From Anodontia alba (taxonomy: Eukaryota > Mollusca > Bivalvia > Lucinida > Lucinidae), in the NCBI GenBank assembly GCA_964016985.1, contig OZ024823.1, positions 130,158,112 to 130,222,111 of the forward strand: a stretch of DNA of 64,000 nucleotides. The letters are read 5' to 3'. Position 1 is the stretch's first letter. Each line of letters opens with the position of its first letter. Shown here in pieces: positions 51,699-61,959 of this stretch. The notes beneath the pieces were generated by a model. The model did no database searches and was not told the origin of the DNA. It was given only the letters and a program-made list of their open reading frames with translations. Position numbers and translations under genes: made by a program.

Positions 51699-51910
51699 TT
51701 AACCCTTGTCCTGCTGAATAAATTAAGTTGCCATGCCCACTTCTAATTTTCAGCCAATCAGAATACTTGGTCCGTTGTTCATACAAATTCAAATACTTAA
51801 TGACAAACAGTGCAGATCAAGATCAGTTGGCTTCTTCAGAAGCCAACTGATCTGGATCTACACTGTTTGCAAAAGCAGGGTATATCCGGGTTCAGCAGGA
51901 CAAGGGTTAA
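51699..51910 (+). mobile_element. Family C MITE
   Basis: TTAACCCTTGTCCTGCTGAA start and TTCAGCAGGACAAGGGTTAA end, 20 bp perfectly inverted. Stem intact. Confidence 0.88.
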
Positions 51911-51964
51911 GGTGTCCAACTTTTTTGGATCAAATACTGTGGTACTGTGGACCTGCCAAGGTTA

Positions 51965-52188
51965 TTAACCCATTGTAAACTGAATAAACTCCCCAACACT
52001 ATATATTGGAAGATCTAATTTCGACATAAGGTATGTCAGGCTAAGTGATTCAGATATTCCTGGAAAAATTGTTGACTATGAGCAAACAGTGGAGATTCAG
52101 ATCAGATGGGGCCTTCTGCAGCATCTGGTTTGGGTCTGCACTGTTTGACAATTACCCTTATAGGGGTCTCCAGACTACAATGAGTTAA
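51965..52188. mobile_element. Family F element
   Basis: TTAACCCATTGTAAACTGAA start and AGACTACAATGAGTTAA end. Core GCAAACAGTGGAGATTC..CAGATGGGGCCTT / GCAGCATCTGGTTTGGGTC. Reference for the SINE-split copy at 30823. Confidence 0.76.
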
Positions 52189-52198
52189 CTGTACAGGT

Positions 52199-52428
52199 TA
52201 ACCCTTAAAGTGCCAAGAAAAACTGCATCTGAAAATGTTGTCTGTTCATGTCGTCTGCTAAATATTCTTGCAGACTTTTCCAACCTATTTTTGCATACAG
52301 GCAAACAGTGTGGACCCTGATCAGACTGCTCCTAAAGACTGCTCCACACTGTTTGCAGAAGTGACTTTTAAAGTAACCAGCAGAAGACAAAACAGATGAC
52401 AAAGTTCTGATTGGCGCTTTAAGGGTTA
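52199..52428. mobile_element. Family A ends around a shared-core hairpin
   Basis: TTAACCCTTAAAGTGCCAAG start and TTGGCGCTTTAAGGGTTAA end are A termini. Inside, instead of the A fold-back loop, there is GCAAACAGTGTGGACC..GATCAGACTGCTCC and GACTGCTCC..ACACTGTTTGC at 52301-52356, the core of family E. A chimera of two families. Confidence 0.75.
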
Positions 52429-52639
52429 ATTATCGTTGCTGTCACAAAGGTGTGAAAAAATGTTTTCATAAATATAGGGTCAGTAAACTGAAAACTCAGA
52501 AATTGCTTAACCTTATGCTTATAGGAGAATAATTATGCAGTAATTATAGTGAAACGAACAATAGCTTCTGAAAAATTCACTGTATCTGGACCATTGTTGT
52601 CTTTTTAGGGGAACTAGCCCACTAAATGCAATGTACATG

Positions 52640-53165
52640 TATGCCTTAAAGGGAAAGACAATGTAGAAAAAAAGTATGTCTATTAAGATAGAACTTGCAA
52701 AGCCAAAACTTTTGATGCAAGTTTGATCAAAATCGACCAGCAAATAAGAAAATTATTGGTTTTAATATTTGAAAAACAACTGTCATGGAGGCCGCCATTT
52801 TTATTGTGACATCACACAGTCCTCATTAAATATGCATAATTAAAATAAGCAGCATATAGATGGATATTTTGTCTTAATGTTTCTGAACATGTTTTCCTAA
52901 AGTGGTAAGCATTTGAATTTCTAAAAACAAATTCTTTGGTTAAAAAAATAATGCAAACTCTTAAAGTTTAAAAATTCTTGAAATCTCATTGAATATTCAA
53001 AATGGCAGAGCCAATATTGGCCATGTTAAATCCTTCAAACAATAATTACTTTGTTATTTCTTGCCCGATTTTGATCAAACTTATATCAATTTTTAAGGTT
53101 TGTTAAGGTATTTGTGGTGACATATATTTTATATTAGCATGATTAAGGTTGCAGTCCCCTTAAAA
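52640..53165. repeat. Y repeat
   Basis: Runs from CTTAAAGGGAAAGACAATG to GGTTGCAGTCCCCTTAAA, with weakly inverse ends, and contains TTGATCAAAATCGACCAGC, GGAGGCCGCCATTTTTATTG and TTTTGATCAAACTTAT. It resembles widespread bivalve intergenic repeats; the class is not known to me. Confidence 0.4.
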
Positions 53166-53242
53166 ATATTTAGCTTAAATATATAACAAGCATCTTGGTG
53201 CATATTGGATCAAAATCGGTTAAAAAAAATAGTAGCTATTAT

Positions 53243-53330
53243 AGCTGCCCAGGAAAAGTGTAAGGTAAACTGACCAGCTTGATATGACCCTAATGGGTTG
53301 ACTGGGCCATAAGATCTCAACTCCGTCAAA
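53243..53330 (+). mobile_element. SINE K 3' fragment
   Basis: GCCCAGGAAAAGTGTAAGGT, GACCAGCTTGATATGACCC and GGGTTGACTGGGCCATAAG. Head missing. Confidence 0.65.
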
Positions 53331-53351
53331 AAAAAAATAAAAAAATCAATA

Positions 53352-53525
53352 ATATAAACCCATTTTAGACTGAATAAACTCCCCCACACTGACTATATAC
53401 TGGAAGAGTCCAATTTCAACTTTAGGTATGTCAGGCTATGAGATATTCCAAGAGAAGAATGGGTATACAATATGCAAACAGTGGAGATCCAGATCAGATG
53501 CCACATTCTGTTGATAAAATATTGT
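53352..53525. mobile_element. Family F fragment
   Basis: AACCCATTTTAGACTGAATA, CTCCCCCACACTGACTATA and GCAAACAGTGGAGATCC..CAGATGCCACATTC. The second half is missing. Confidence 0.6.
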
Positions 53526-53679
53526 TCAATTGGGTGGCTATGACTTCACTTAATCTTGGAAATGGCAGCTTCAGAGTCAGTATTTCTAGATTTTCAAAGT
53601 CAAATGACCTTATTATCAATGGGTTGTAATCATACATTGTTTTCAGAACTACTCAATATAACAGGCTTTTTATGCCACC

Positions 53680-54085
53680 TGCGGGGGGGGTAATTTTGGT
53701 ATGGATGTGCGAGCCAGTATTTCAAAACCTACCCCATTAAAGAAAATGGACCCATTCATATACTTGATCATCCAAAATGTTGACCTATTCATATACTGCC
53801 CTTTGATTTTTTGTACCCATTTTTTGCTGGTTGTTACACAAATATCACAGTCAGTTCATGTAATACCAAGAGGTTAAGCAGCCTCGAAAAACCTCTGAGC
53901 AAAAAATATGTCAGAAAAATAGGGCCTTTAACATAGTAATCCAGAAAAATCAGGCCATTCATATACTTTTTGTTGAAGAAAGGGGGCCAATCATATACCT
54001 GGCAGCGCTGAAAAAGAGGGCTATTTGGCACGCACATCCGTACTATGCCACATATAGGAAATTACCGCCCCCGAGGCCCTCACCA
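53680..54085. mobile_element. Element with GGGGGTAATTT ends inside Z
   Basis: GGGGGGGTAATTTTGGTATG..GATGTGCG at the left and CGCACATCCGTACTATGCC..GGAAATTACCGCCCCC at the right are inverted. The interior repeats CCATTCATATAC-type phrases. The flanks TTATGCCACC and CACCATTCAAAGAATGATGG are Z sequence. Confidence 0.58.
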
Positions 54086-54371
54086 TTCAAAGAATGATGG
54101 AAAGGGCATATAGTGTTACCCCAGTCCATCTGTCTGTCTCCATCTCCATCTGGCGTTAGCAATATACATTTAAGTTTTTCATGCGGAGCATCAGTGTCAT
54201 TTCCCACACATTTCTAGTTAATTTCTAATATGTTAATAGTTAAATGTGTGTTTTCCTTAATATAGTTTTGGCAGAAATGTTTGCAGACAGGATGTATAAT
54301 TGTAACAGTTCATGTTTTGTTTTGTTCTTGAAAAAAAAAAAGATAACATGACTTACCAATAGTTTTTACTC

Positions 54372-54581
54372 TTAACCCTGGTCCTGCTGAACCGGGATAT
54401 ACCCTTCCTTTGAAAACAGTTTAGATCCGGATCAGATGTCTTCTGAAGAAGCCTGAACTGATCTGGATCTGCAGTGTTTGCCATTAAGTATGTGAATTTA
54501 TATCATTAACCAGGATCCAGAAATCTGACTGGCTGAGAATTGGAAGTAGGCATCTTAATTACTCAGCATGGCAAGGGTTAA
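54372..54581 (-). mobile_element. Family C MITE
   Basis: TTAACCCTGGTCCTGCTGAA start, CATGGCAAGGGTTAA end. Stem partly mismatched (GATCAGATGTCTTC / GAAGCCTGAACTGATC). Confidence 0.82.
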
Positions 54582-54721
54582 TTTATTGAATTTAAAGAAT
54601 TGGAATTGGCAAAATATTTTCCCTGGAAATAATGCAAGATATGAATTGCTTGAAATGTCAGACCCTATCTTAAACAAAATCACTTTGTTGTTGTCTTATC
54701 TTGCAGTCACTGTACTAAGGA

Positions 54722-54922
54722 TTAACTCTTATCCTGCTGAACCTGGATATACCCTGCTTTGGCAAGCTATGTAGATCCAGATCATTTGGCTTCTGAATCT
54801 GAATCAGCACTGTTTGTCATTCATATGTGAATTTGTATAAAAAACCTGGATCAAGTAATCTGATTGGCTGAAAATTAGAAGTGGGTGTGGCATCTTAATT
54901 TATTCAGCATGACAAGGATTAA
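54722..54922 (-). mobile_element. Family C MITE with shortened stem
   Basis: TTAACTCTTATCCTGCTGAA start, CATGACAAGGATTAA end. The loop-side stem is shortened to TTTGGCTTCTGAATCTGAAT, about 12 bp missing. Confidence 0.78.
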
Positions 54923-55015
54923 TACTAACAGATAATGGGGTTATCAAAAAATAATTCTGATTTTGTACGAAAATTTGTCTTAGAAGTGCTTATTGCAGTC
55001 AGCTAAAAGAGGTGC

Positions 55016-55193
55016 TTTAGCTCCAGATAATGCAGATTTTCTTCAGCCAAAAGGTATTCATATTTTTCTTATTTCTCACAGAAAGATATGCTGTGTGTAC
55101 TCATTAGCTACACATCAGCACAAAAAAATAATTTGTATGTATTAATTAGAAGTCCCATTTTGAGACACTTCTAATGAGTATCAACAACATATT
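55016..55193. mobile_element. Family H element, rearranged
   Basis: TTTAGCTCCAGATAATGC start, CTTATTTCTCACAGAAAGAT arm. About 40 bp of extra sequence lies in the loop between GTGTACTCATTAG and CACTTCTAATGAGTATCAAC. Right terminus missing. Confidence 0.58.
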
Positions 55194-55278
55194 AGACTTA
55201 TTCCACTGTGATGCATACATGGAGGAGAGAGAAATCCTGGAGAGGGAAGTGGAATACATTCTCGGGCACTTCATTCGA

Positions 55279-55492
55279 TTAACCCTTGTCCTGCTGAATA
55301 AATTAAGAGGCCACACCCACTTCTAATTTTCAGCCAAACAGATTACTTGATCCAGATTGTTGATATAAATTCACATAGTAAATGGCAAACAGTGCAGATC
55401 CAGATCATTTGGCTTCTTCAGAAGCCAACTGATCTGGATCTACACGGTTTGCAAAGGCAGGGTATATCCGGGTTCAGCAGGACAAGGGTTAA
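55279..55492 (+). mobile_element. Family C MITE
   Basis: TTAACCCTTGTCCTGCTGAA start, TTCAGCAGGACAAGGGTTAA end. Stem GATCATTTGGCTTC / GAAGCCAACTGATC, one mismatch. Confidence 0.88.
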
Positions 55493-55610
55493 ATGATATC
55501 ACATTGAAGGTTTGAAGACATCAGCAAGTAGGGACAAAATGACTTGATAGGTGCTCTTATGAATTATATAAAAAACACCGAATGTTTGGTTTGATTTTTT
55601 TATTTGCATT

Positions 55611-55822
55611 TTAACCCTCAGTCTTGCTGAACCCGGATATACCCTGCCTTTGCAAACAGTGTAGATCCAGATCAGTTGGCTTCTGAAGCCAACTGATCTG
55701 GATCTTCACTGTTTGCCATTAAGTGTGTGAATTTATATCAACAATCTTGATCAAGTAATCTGATTGGCTAAAAATTAGAAGTGGGTGTGGTATCTTAATT
55801 TATTCAGCATGACAAGGGTTAA
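55611..55822 (-). mobile_element. Family C MITE
   Basis: TTAACCCTCAGTCTTGCTGA start, CATGACAAGGGTTAA end. Stem GATCAGTTGGCTTC / GAAGCCAACTGATC overlaps itself, with almost no loop. Confidence 0.86.
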
Positions 55823-55947
55823 AGAAACTAAGCATGTGCATATGAGTAGTAGTACACAGTATGAAGTACCAGTGAGTACACATTTCAGTACCAAGAGACC
55901 ATCAGCAGCATTATAATATTGCGAAAAAGGATAGACAACAACTACTA

Positions 55948-56167
55948 CACCACAACCTCTTTATAACACTATTGTTGGGGTCCATAGCATAAACCGTGTT
56001 AGTTAAACAACCGTGTTATATTCAAACAAAAATGTATAGATTATATTGAAAAATGACCATTTATGGTCATTTTTCAATATAATCTATACATTTTTGAGAT
56101 CTGTGTTTGAACCCTGTTGTATTCAAAACCGTGTTATAACGAATAGTGTTATAAAGAGGTTGTAGTG
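55948..56167. mobile_element. Family L palindrome, uninterrupted
   Basis: CACCACAACCTCTTTATAAC start and GTTATAAAGAGGTTGTAGTG end, TA on both sides. The centre is a perfect fold-back: TATAGATTATATTGAAAAAT / ATTTTTCAATATAATCTATA. TA targets suggest a Tc1/mariner or pogo relative. Confidence 0.83.
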
Positions 56168-56721
56168 TAATTGGAGAAATAAGTAAAATATTTATCTGGA
56201 TTCCTCCTATGTTCTCAAGGTTTTCTGAAGCACTGACTGTTGTGAATTATTGAAGGACATGCATTTCATCATTTACGTGTAATGCACAGATGTTTGTTAG
56301 GAAACTATTGACTAGCTAGGAAACTAATTATTAACTAATTTTACAATTAAGTCTACAGTCCAGATAAAGAAGTAATAAAAGAAAATTCTGGTTGTTTTTG
56401 TGTTAAACCATATCGTGTAGGTACACATTGGAATTATCTCCATTGAGTACCCAAATCATCTTTTTGTGGAAAACTAACGAAGTGTTCCTAAATATTACCT
56501 CACTTATCATCTTATCTGATGTGCAATTATAGCTTTTGATTATATTTTATTTTCCAGACTAGAGCGAAAAATACAGTTATTCAGGATAATGATAACAAAA
56601 TAAATGTAAAAATCCAATTTACAAAAAAAAAAGCAGGTCTTAAAGAGAATTTTCTTTTAACTTGCAGGAAATAATGTAGAATTTGTTTCAATAAAACTGT
56701 GAAAATTTGAACCATAATTGA
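56168..56721. other. Unassigned DNA
   Basis: A short decayed palindrome near 56405-56475 (ACCATATCGTGTAGGTAC / GAGTACCCAAATCATC) may be an H/S-type core relic. Nothing else recognised. Confidence 0.4.
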
Positions 56722-56935
56722 GAAACGTACCTTCTGCCATGTACCTAACAAAGAGTCAAATCAGCCTGCACATCCATGCAGTCTGATCAGAGTCTATTTT
56801 TTTTGCATGAAGAGACTTTGCATCCTTGGCTATCCAGAATGCACCTGGTGAAGATTCTGATCAGACTGCTGAAATGAGCAGGCTGATCTGAATCTTTGCG
56901 GGATGCACATGTCCGAAGGTAGGTTTTCAGACGTT
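56722..56935. mobile_element. Family U fold-back
   Basis: GAAACGTACCTTCTGCCATG start and CATGTCCGAAGGTAGG.. end are inverse. AGTCAAATCAGCCTGCACAT..GCAGTCTGATCAGAGTC pairs with GATTCTGATCAGACTGC..GCAGGCTGATCTGAATC. Confidence 0.6.
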
Positions 56936-57134
56936 GGGACTCCTATATTTATTCCAGATAAGTAGAGAATTCAGATCAATATTTTCTTTCTGTGGAAACA
57001 TATGTAACATTTACTTTACGTCATTTATTTCTGCTAAGCGTGACTCTCACTAGACCACATATGTTTTCAAGGAGAAATGAAAAAAGTGTGGAGATTTCGA
57101 ATTTATTTTCATTTATCACTTTGCCTATTGGAGG

Positions 57135-57240
57135 TGAATTTAGCAGATACAAACACTAATGTGTGGTGGATTTTTTTTTCTCTTTCTAGAAAATAGACTT
57201 TGGCATTTCATGTCTGAAATTCCAAGCCCTGTTTTCTTAA
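57135..57240. mobile_element. Family G fragment
   Basis: GAATTTAGCAGATACAAAC, TTTCTAGAAAATAGACTTTG, GCATTTCATG and CCAAGCCCTGTTTTCTTAAG: arms only. Confidence 0.4.
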
Positions 57241-57399
57241 GGTGACAAAGGTCATGAAATATCAAGCTATATTTTCTGAGGAAAATAAGAATAAAACTAT
57301 TTTAAAAACTGTTGAATATTGACAGTTTTTTGGCATGCAGTGATATATAAAGCATTTAATTTCAAATAAGGAGAGTAAAAGAATATACTGTTTATAAAT

Positions 57400-57790
57400 T
57401 CCATAGCTCTGGATAAAGAGATATCCATACTGGGCCCAGTTGTTCAAAACTAATGATGTCGTTAGTTAACATATCGTTAAAGCTTTGACCATTAAATTTG
57501 GCATATAGGCTATTATTTTTGCTGAAAAAATGTGAGTAGCTTTTGCATTTGCAAAAGCTACTCACATTTTTTCAGCAAAAATACCTGTGGATTAGATATT
57601 GTATTTACAAGAACAGTTAATATTTTGACCACTAACAAGCTTGTTAAGCTGACAACGCTTTGGAAAACTGGGCCCTGATATCTTTCTTATTTTTCCATGA
57701 AAACATATGTTGTGTGTACATATTAGAAACACCTTGCTAAGCACTTCTAATGAGTACCTGCAACATATATTTCATTGGAGAAATAAGATT
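57400..57790. mobile_element. Family H element with I inserted
   Basis: ATAGCTCTGGATAAAGAGAT on the left; H resumes at TATCTTTCTTATTTTTCCAT with GAAAACATATGTTGTGTGTA / CTTCTAATGAGTACC. The intervening DNA is a complete family I copy. Confidence 0.66.
57432..57675. mobile_element. Family I MITE in H
   Basis: GGGCCCAGTTGTTCAAAACT and CTTTGGAAAACTGGGCCC ends. The central stem GCTGAAAAAATGTGAGTAGC.. / ..GCTACTCACATTTTTTCAGC is perfect. Confidence 0.84.
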
Positions 57791-58190
57791 AAAAAAAAAA
57801 TCACTTTTTTTTTGGTAGAGAAAAGAAAAAAAAAACAAAAAAAAAAAACTTATATAAAGCCAGGAAAATTTATGCTTTGTGTATGTCAGCAGAAACTTTT
57901 TCATAGAGACAGTCCTTATGAATGAGAAATAAGAAATTACATATTTTGACAAAAAGACAATTTCACAACTATTGTAGTCATTCCTGGCAAAAGTAGCTAA
58001 GTATAATCTAAAAAAAAAGTATTTTTATCAAAAGTATCTGAAGTATGGATTTTAAAAGTGCTACGAGCAGTGAGGAACAAGTGAATGGCCATTCTTGTTT
58101 TGAGGATGAACATAGATATTTGAAGTCCAGTGTGAAAAGATTTTTTTGTGAAACAGAGCCTGTAAGTATTTGATAGCAACAATACATGTA

Positions 58191-58414
58191 TATGGTAAAT
58201 GTCCTAAAATTTGAACACTTCATTCCATACCTTTTCAGCTTAATTTATGCTTTTTTGGACAATTGCTTCTTAAAATACTTAGTGGAATGGCAAACAGTGT
58301 AGACCCTGATCAGACTGCTCCTTCAGGAGCAGTCTGATCTAGGTCTGCACTGTTTGCATATGCAGTTTTGTCAGATACTTTGGTGTCTGACAAAATTTTA
58401 AGACATTTACTGTA
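58191..58414. mobile_element. Family E fold-back MITE
   Basis: TATGGTAAATGTCC start, AAGACATTTACTGTA end. Core GATCAGACTGCTCC / GGAGCAGTCTGATC, loop TTCA. Compared with 42511 the outer and inner arms are kept while the spacer arms diverge. Confidence 0.8.
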
Positions 58415-58435
58415 CTGTCATTATTTCATTGAAAC

Positions 58436-58870
58436 ATAGCTCCAGATAAGGCACTTCCAACTGAAAAGTATTGATATTTTCTTATTTTTCCATGAGAGTA
58501 TGGGGGTGGTTGGGTTTGGCAAAGCTGTCATGTATCTTACGTCAATGGGGCGTCCAACTGATATTGGCTTACAGCTTGCTATCCTTGTAGCAGGTTAGGG
58601 TAGAGGGGGAATGTTTTCATTTCTTCTGTTTCTTCCCTTTCATTCCTGTTCTTCTTTCTTCCCTGTCCCTTTCTTTGATCTATTATTTGTTCTCTCTTTT
58701 CTCCCTTTCTCTGGGAGATGACACAAAATGACCCACAAGGGTTGACCTGTCGTTAAGCCCCAACACAATACAATTCATGAAAGTATATGTTGTGGTACTG
58801 AGGTACGTCTAATGAATATCCACAACAATACATGTTATGGTGTAGAAATCAGAAAAATCTGAATACCCCC
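58436..58870. mobile_element. Family H element with J inserted
   Basis: ATAGCTCCAGATAAGGCACT, TTTTCTTATTTTTCCATGAG, then J, then GAAAGTATATGTTGTGG and GTAGAAATCAGAAAAATC. The H palindrome is badly decayed on the right. Confidence 0.62.
58502..58775 (+). mobile_element. Retroposon J
   Basis: GGGGGTGGTTGGGTTTGGCA head, GGGCGTCCAACTGATATTGG, a pyrimidine-rich middle, AAATGACCCACAAGGGTTGA and a tail CAACACAATA. Imperfect 11-bp flank CATGAGAGTAT / CATGAAAGTAT (58491-58501 and 58776-58786). Shares full length with 46435-46724. Confidence 0.72.
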
Positions 58871-59089
58871 CTCTTATGGAAACATCATCATTACAAAACC
58901 CTTGTGATTCCTGTTATAACTCCTGACATCACTTGCAGTTACGCTATTCAATTCCATTAATCTGTTGGGAATATCCCTCTCAACTTGCTGAGGAAATTAG
59001 GAACCTATCATTGAATTTAGTATTTTACCAGAAAATCATAGGAGACAATTTGCTTGTAATTTCTAGGTCTATTTTTAGCTCAAGCTCAA

Positions 59090-60590
59090 GATGAGCTATT
59101 TTGATCGGTCAAAGTGTGTCGTCCATTGTGTGGCGTGAACAATTTGCTTTTAATCACTATTCCTCCTGTACCCATGGGCCAATTGACTTAAAAAACTTGG
59201 TAGGAAGTATCGGGGTAGCTTGTAGATCAAAAGTAGCTAAAATCATTCCAATCAGAAATCCCAGATGTCCGCCATCTTGAAAATCTGTTTTGCACTTCTC
59301 CTGAACAGAAAGGCCAATCAACTTGAAAGGTAGAAAGTATTAGGGTGGCTTGCAGATAAAAAAAATAGATAAAATTGTTCAATCGGATATCCAAGATGGC
59401 AGCCATCTTGAAAATATATTTTGCTCTTCTTCTCCTGAATGGTTCAAAGATCAATTGACTCAAAACTTAGAAGGAAGTATCGGGGCAACTAGTAGATCAA
59501 AAATAGCTAAAATTGTTTTGATTAGAACTCCAACATGGTGGTCATGGCAATCATCATGAAAATCTGCTTTACGCTTTTTCTCCTAAATTGAAAGGCCAGT
59601 GAGTAGGAAATATTGGGAGCAACTTGTAGATAAAAAAATAGCTAAAATCGTTCCAGTCGGAAATCCAACATGGCAGCCATGGTGGCCATCTTGAAATCTA
59701 TTTAGAGCTTCTTCTCCTGAACCCAAAGGCCAATTGACTTGAAACATGGTGGGAAGCATAAGGGCAGCATATAGATCAAAGATAGCTAAAATCACTCCGC
59801 TCTGTAATCCAAGATCTTGAAAATCTGTTTTGCACTTCTTCTCCTGAAAGGAATAATTAGCCAACTTGGCAGGAAGTATCATGGCAACTTGTAGATCAAA
59901 AATAGCTAAAATCATTCAGATTGGAAATCCAAAATGGTAGCCATCTTGAAAATCTATTTTGAGCTTCTTCTCCTGAACCGAAAAGCCAATTGACTTGAAA
60001 CCTGGTATAGATAAAAGCATACTGATTGGAAATCTAAGAGGGCAGCCATCTTGAAAATCTATTTTGAGCTTCTCCTGAACTGAAAGGCCATTTGGCTTGA
60101 AACTTGGAAGGAAGTATCAATTTTAGAGCAAAAATAGCTAAAATTGTTTCGGTGGGAAATCCAAGATGGCCACCATGGCTGCCATTTTGAAATTTTATTT
60201 TATCCCTCTTCTCTGGAACTGATAGGCCAATTGACTTGAAATTTGATAGTAAGAGTCTGGACCACTTGTAGATCAAAACTAGCTAAAAAATAATCCTGAT
60301 CAAAACTCCAAGATGACTGCCATGGCAGAAATGTTGAAAAACTATTTTGATTTTCTTCTCCTTAACCGAAGGTCAATTGACTTGAAACTTCATTGGAAGC
60401 ATGGATGTGACTGGTAGATAAAAAAAAAAAATGAAACATTTAGATTGGAAATCCAAGATGGCCCCCATGGCCTTTGTCTTGAAAATCTATATTGAACTTC
60501 TCTTTATCTGAAAGGATAGTTGACTAGAAACTTGTCTAGTAATCAGATGAGGGATACAGGGCCTTCTTGGCCCTATTGTAAAAATAAGTT
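59090..60590 (+). repeat. Tandem array, about ten units of 100-150 bp
   Basis: Units contain GAAATCCAAGATGGC, AGCCATCTTGAAAATCT, TTTTGAGCTTCTTCTCCTGA, AAAGGCCAATTGACTTGAAA, GGAAGTATCGGGGCAACTTG and TAGATCAAAAATAGCTAAAA in that order (starts near 59261, 59389, 59524, 59660, 59804, 59924, 60028, 60160, 60303, 60449). The array is preceded by CTCAAGATGAGCTATTTTGA..GGTCAAAGTGTGTCGTCC and followed by GATACAGGGCCTTCTTGGCC, so it is probably the core of a larger dispersed element. Unit length varies by internal deletion and by GCCATGGTGGCCAT expansions. Confidence 0.85.
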
Positions 60591-60595
60591 AAAAT

Positions 60596-60652
60596 GTTGA
60601 AACGTTGCAAAATATCATCTGAAATTTTTACCCAGCAAGCTAAGCATAAGCC
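60596..60652. mobile_element. Family G terminal fragment
   Basis: AAATATCATCTGAAATTTTT followed by ACCCAGCAAGCTAAGC is an inverted G end. Confidence 0.45.
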
Positions 60653-60908
60653 TAATTTTAGTCCCCTGCATCTTTTCCAGTTATACTATTCAATTTTGTA
60701 AATCTGTTGGGAATATCCTTCTCAGTTCTCAACTTGCTTTGGAAATTAATATCTTATTCCCATTTACTCTTCTAAACAACTCTCTGGACCTGTCTATTTC
60801 CAAAAGCAGGTTATCTGGTTAGATTTTAGCTCTACCATAGGTGGAGCTTATCCAAAGGGAGACTGTCCTGCATCTATCTGTGCACACATCCAGTCTTAAA
60901 CAATTTTT

Positions 60909-61920
60909 TATACCCCCAGCATACAAAGTATGTCGAGGGGTATATAGTTTTCGTCTTTCCATCCGTTCGTCCATCTGTCCTTCCGTTTGCCCATGCGTGC
61001 GTCGGTACGAATGTTAACATTTTGCGTCAAAGTTTTGCGTGAAGTTTTTCCCTTTTGCAATATATTTTTGAAAGCTTACACTTTAGGATGTTGGTGTGTG
61101 GTTAATGTTACTATTAGATGATTACAAAATAGCTGACATCATTCTGCTGATGCTGCCCAAAGTCAGTGTAATAAAGTCAAGGTCATTGTGATCATATTTT
61201 CATGCTCCAGCGATTTTGCCTTATATCTTGAAGACTATTTCATGGATTAATGTGATACTTGGAATATTCGTTCTTTGTGACACCACAATTGGTAGCATAA
61301 CAAATGTAGGTCACCTTGACCTATATTTCATGGTCCAGTAATTTTTCTGCTTATCTTGAATGTTAATTGATGTATGAACATCATTATTTGGGATTATGAA
61401 TTAGTATGATCCAACAGTTTGTCTAAAAGTAAATGTAGGTCACTATGACCTATATTTCATGATCCAGTGATTTTATGTTACATCTTGAAGACAGTTTGAT
61501 GTATAATATCATATTTTGGGATTATGTGACCTATATTTCATAGCCCTGTGATTTTGTCTTATATCTCCCACTGTTTGATACCTAAATGTCATATTTACAT
61601 ATAATGACACAGTGTGACCCAAACTTTCACCTCAAAGTAAATATAAATCAGTATGACCTAAATTTTATGGTCTAGTGATTTTGCTTAATATCTTTTAGAT
61701 TATTTAATGGATTAATATCATAGTTGGTATAATGCATCAGTGTGACGATCGGATTAATTTTCTCAGATATGTGTAGGTCAGTGACCTTTATTTTATGGCC
61801 CAGCAAATTTGCTTCATGTCTTGAAGACTATTTACTCCAGGAAAGTTGTACTTGGGATGACAGATCAGTGTCACTCAGAGACTGACATTGTAAACTATAT
61901 CTTGCCTTATATCATTGTCA
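60909..61920 (+). repeat. Dispersed element with about six tandem units
   Basis: Head: TTATACCCCCAGCATACAAA, GTCGAGGGGTATATAGTTTT and a CCATCCGTTCGTCC microsatellite. Units of about 70-140 bp follow, carrying GTAGGTCACTATGACCTATA, TTTCATGGTCCAGTGATTTT, TTATATCTTGAAGACTATTT and GATGGATTAATATCATATTT (anchors near 61205, 61330, 61470, 61543, 61670 and 61798). No coding. Confidence 0.75.
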
Positions 61921-61959
61921 TTAACTTCTAAAATATTTTATAAGTAAGAAATGGCGCCG

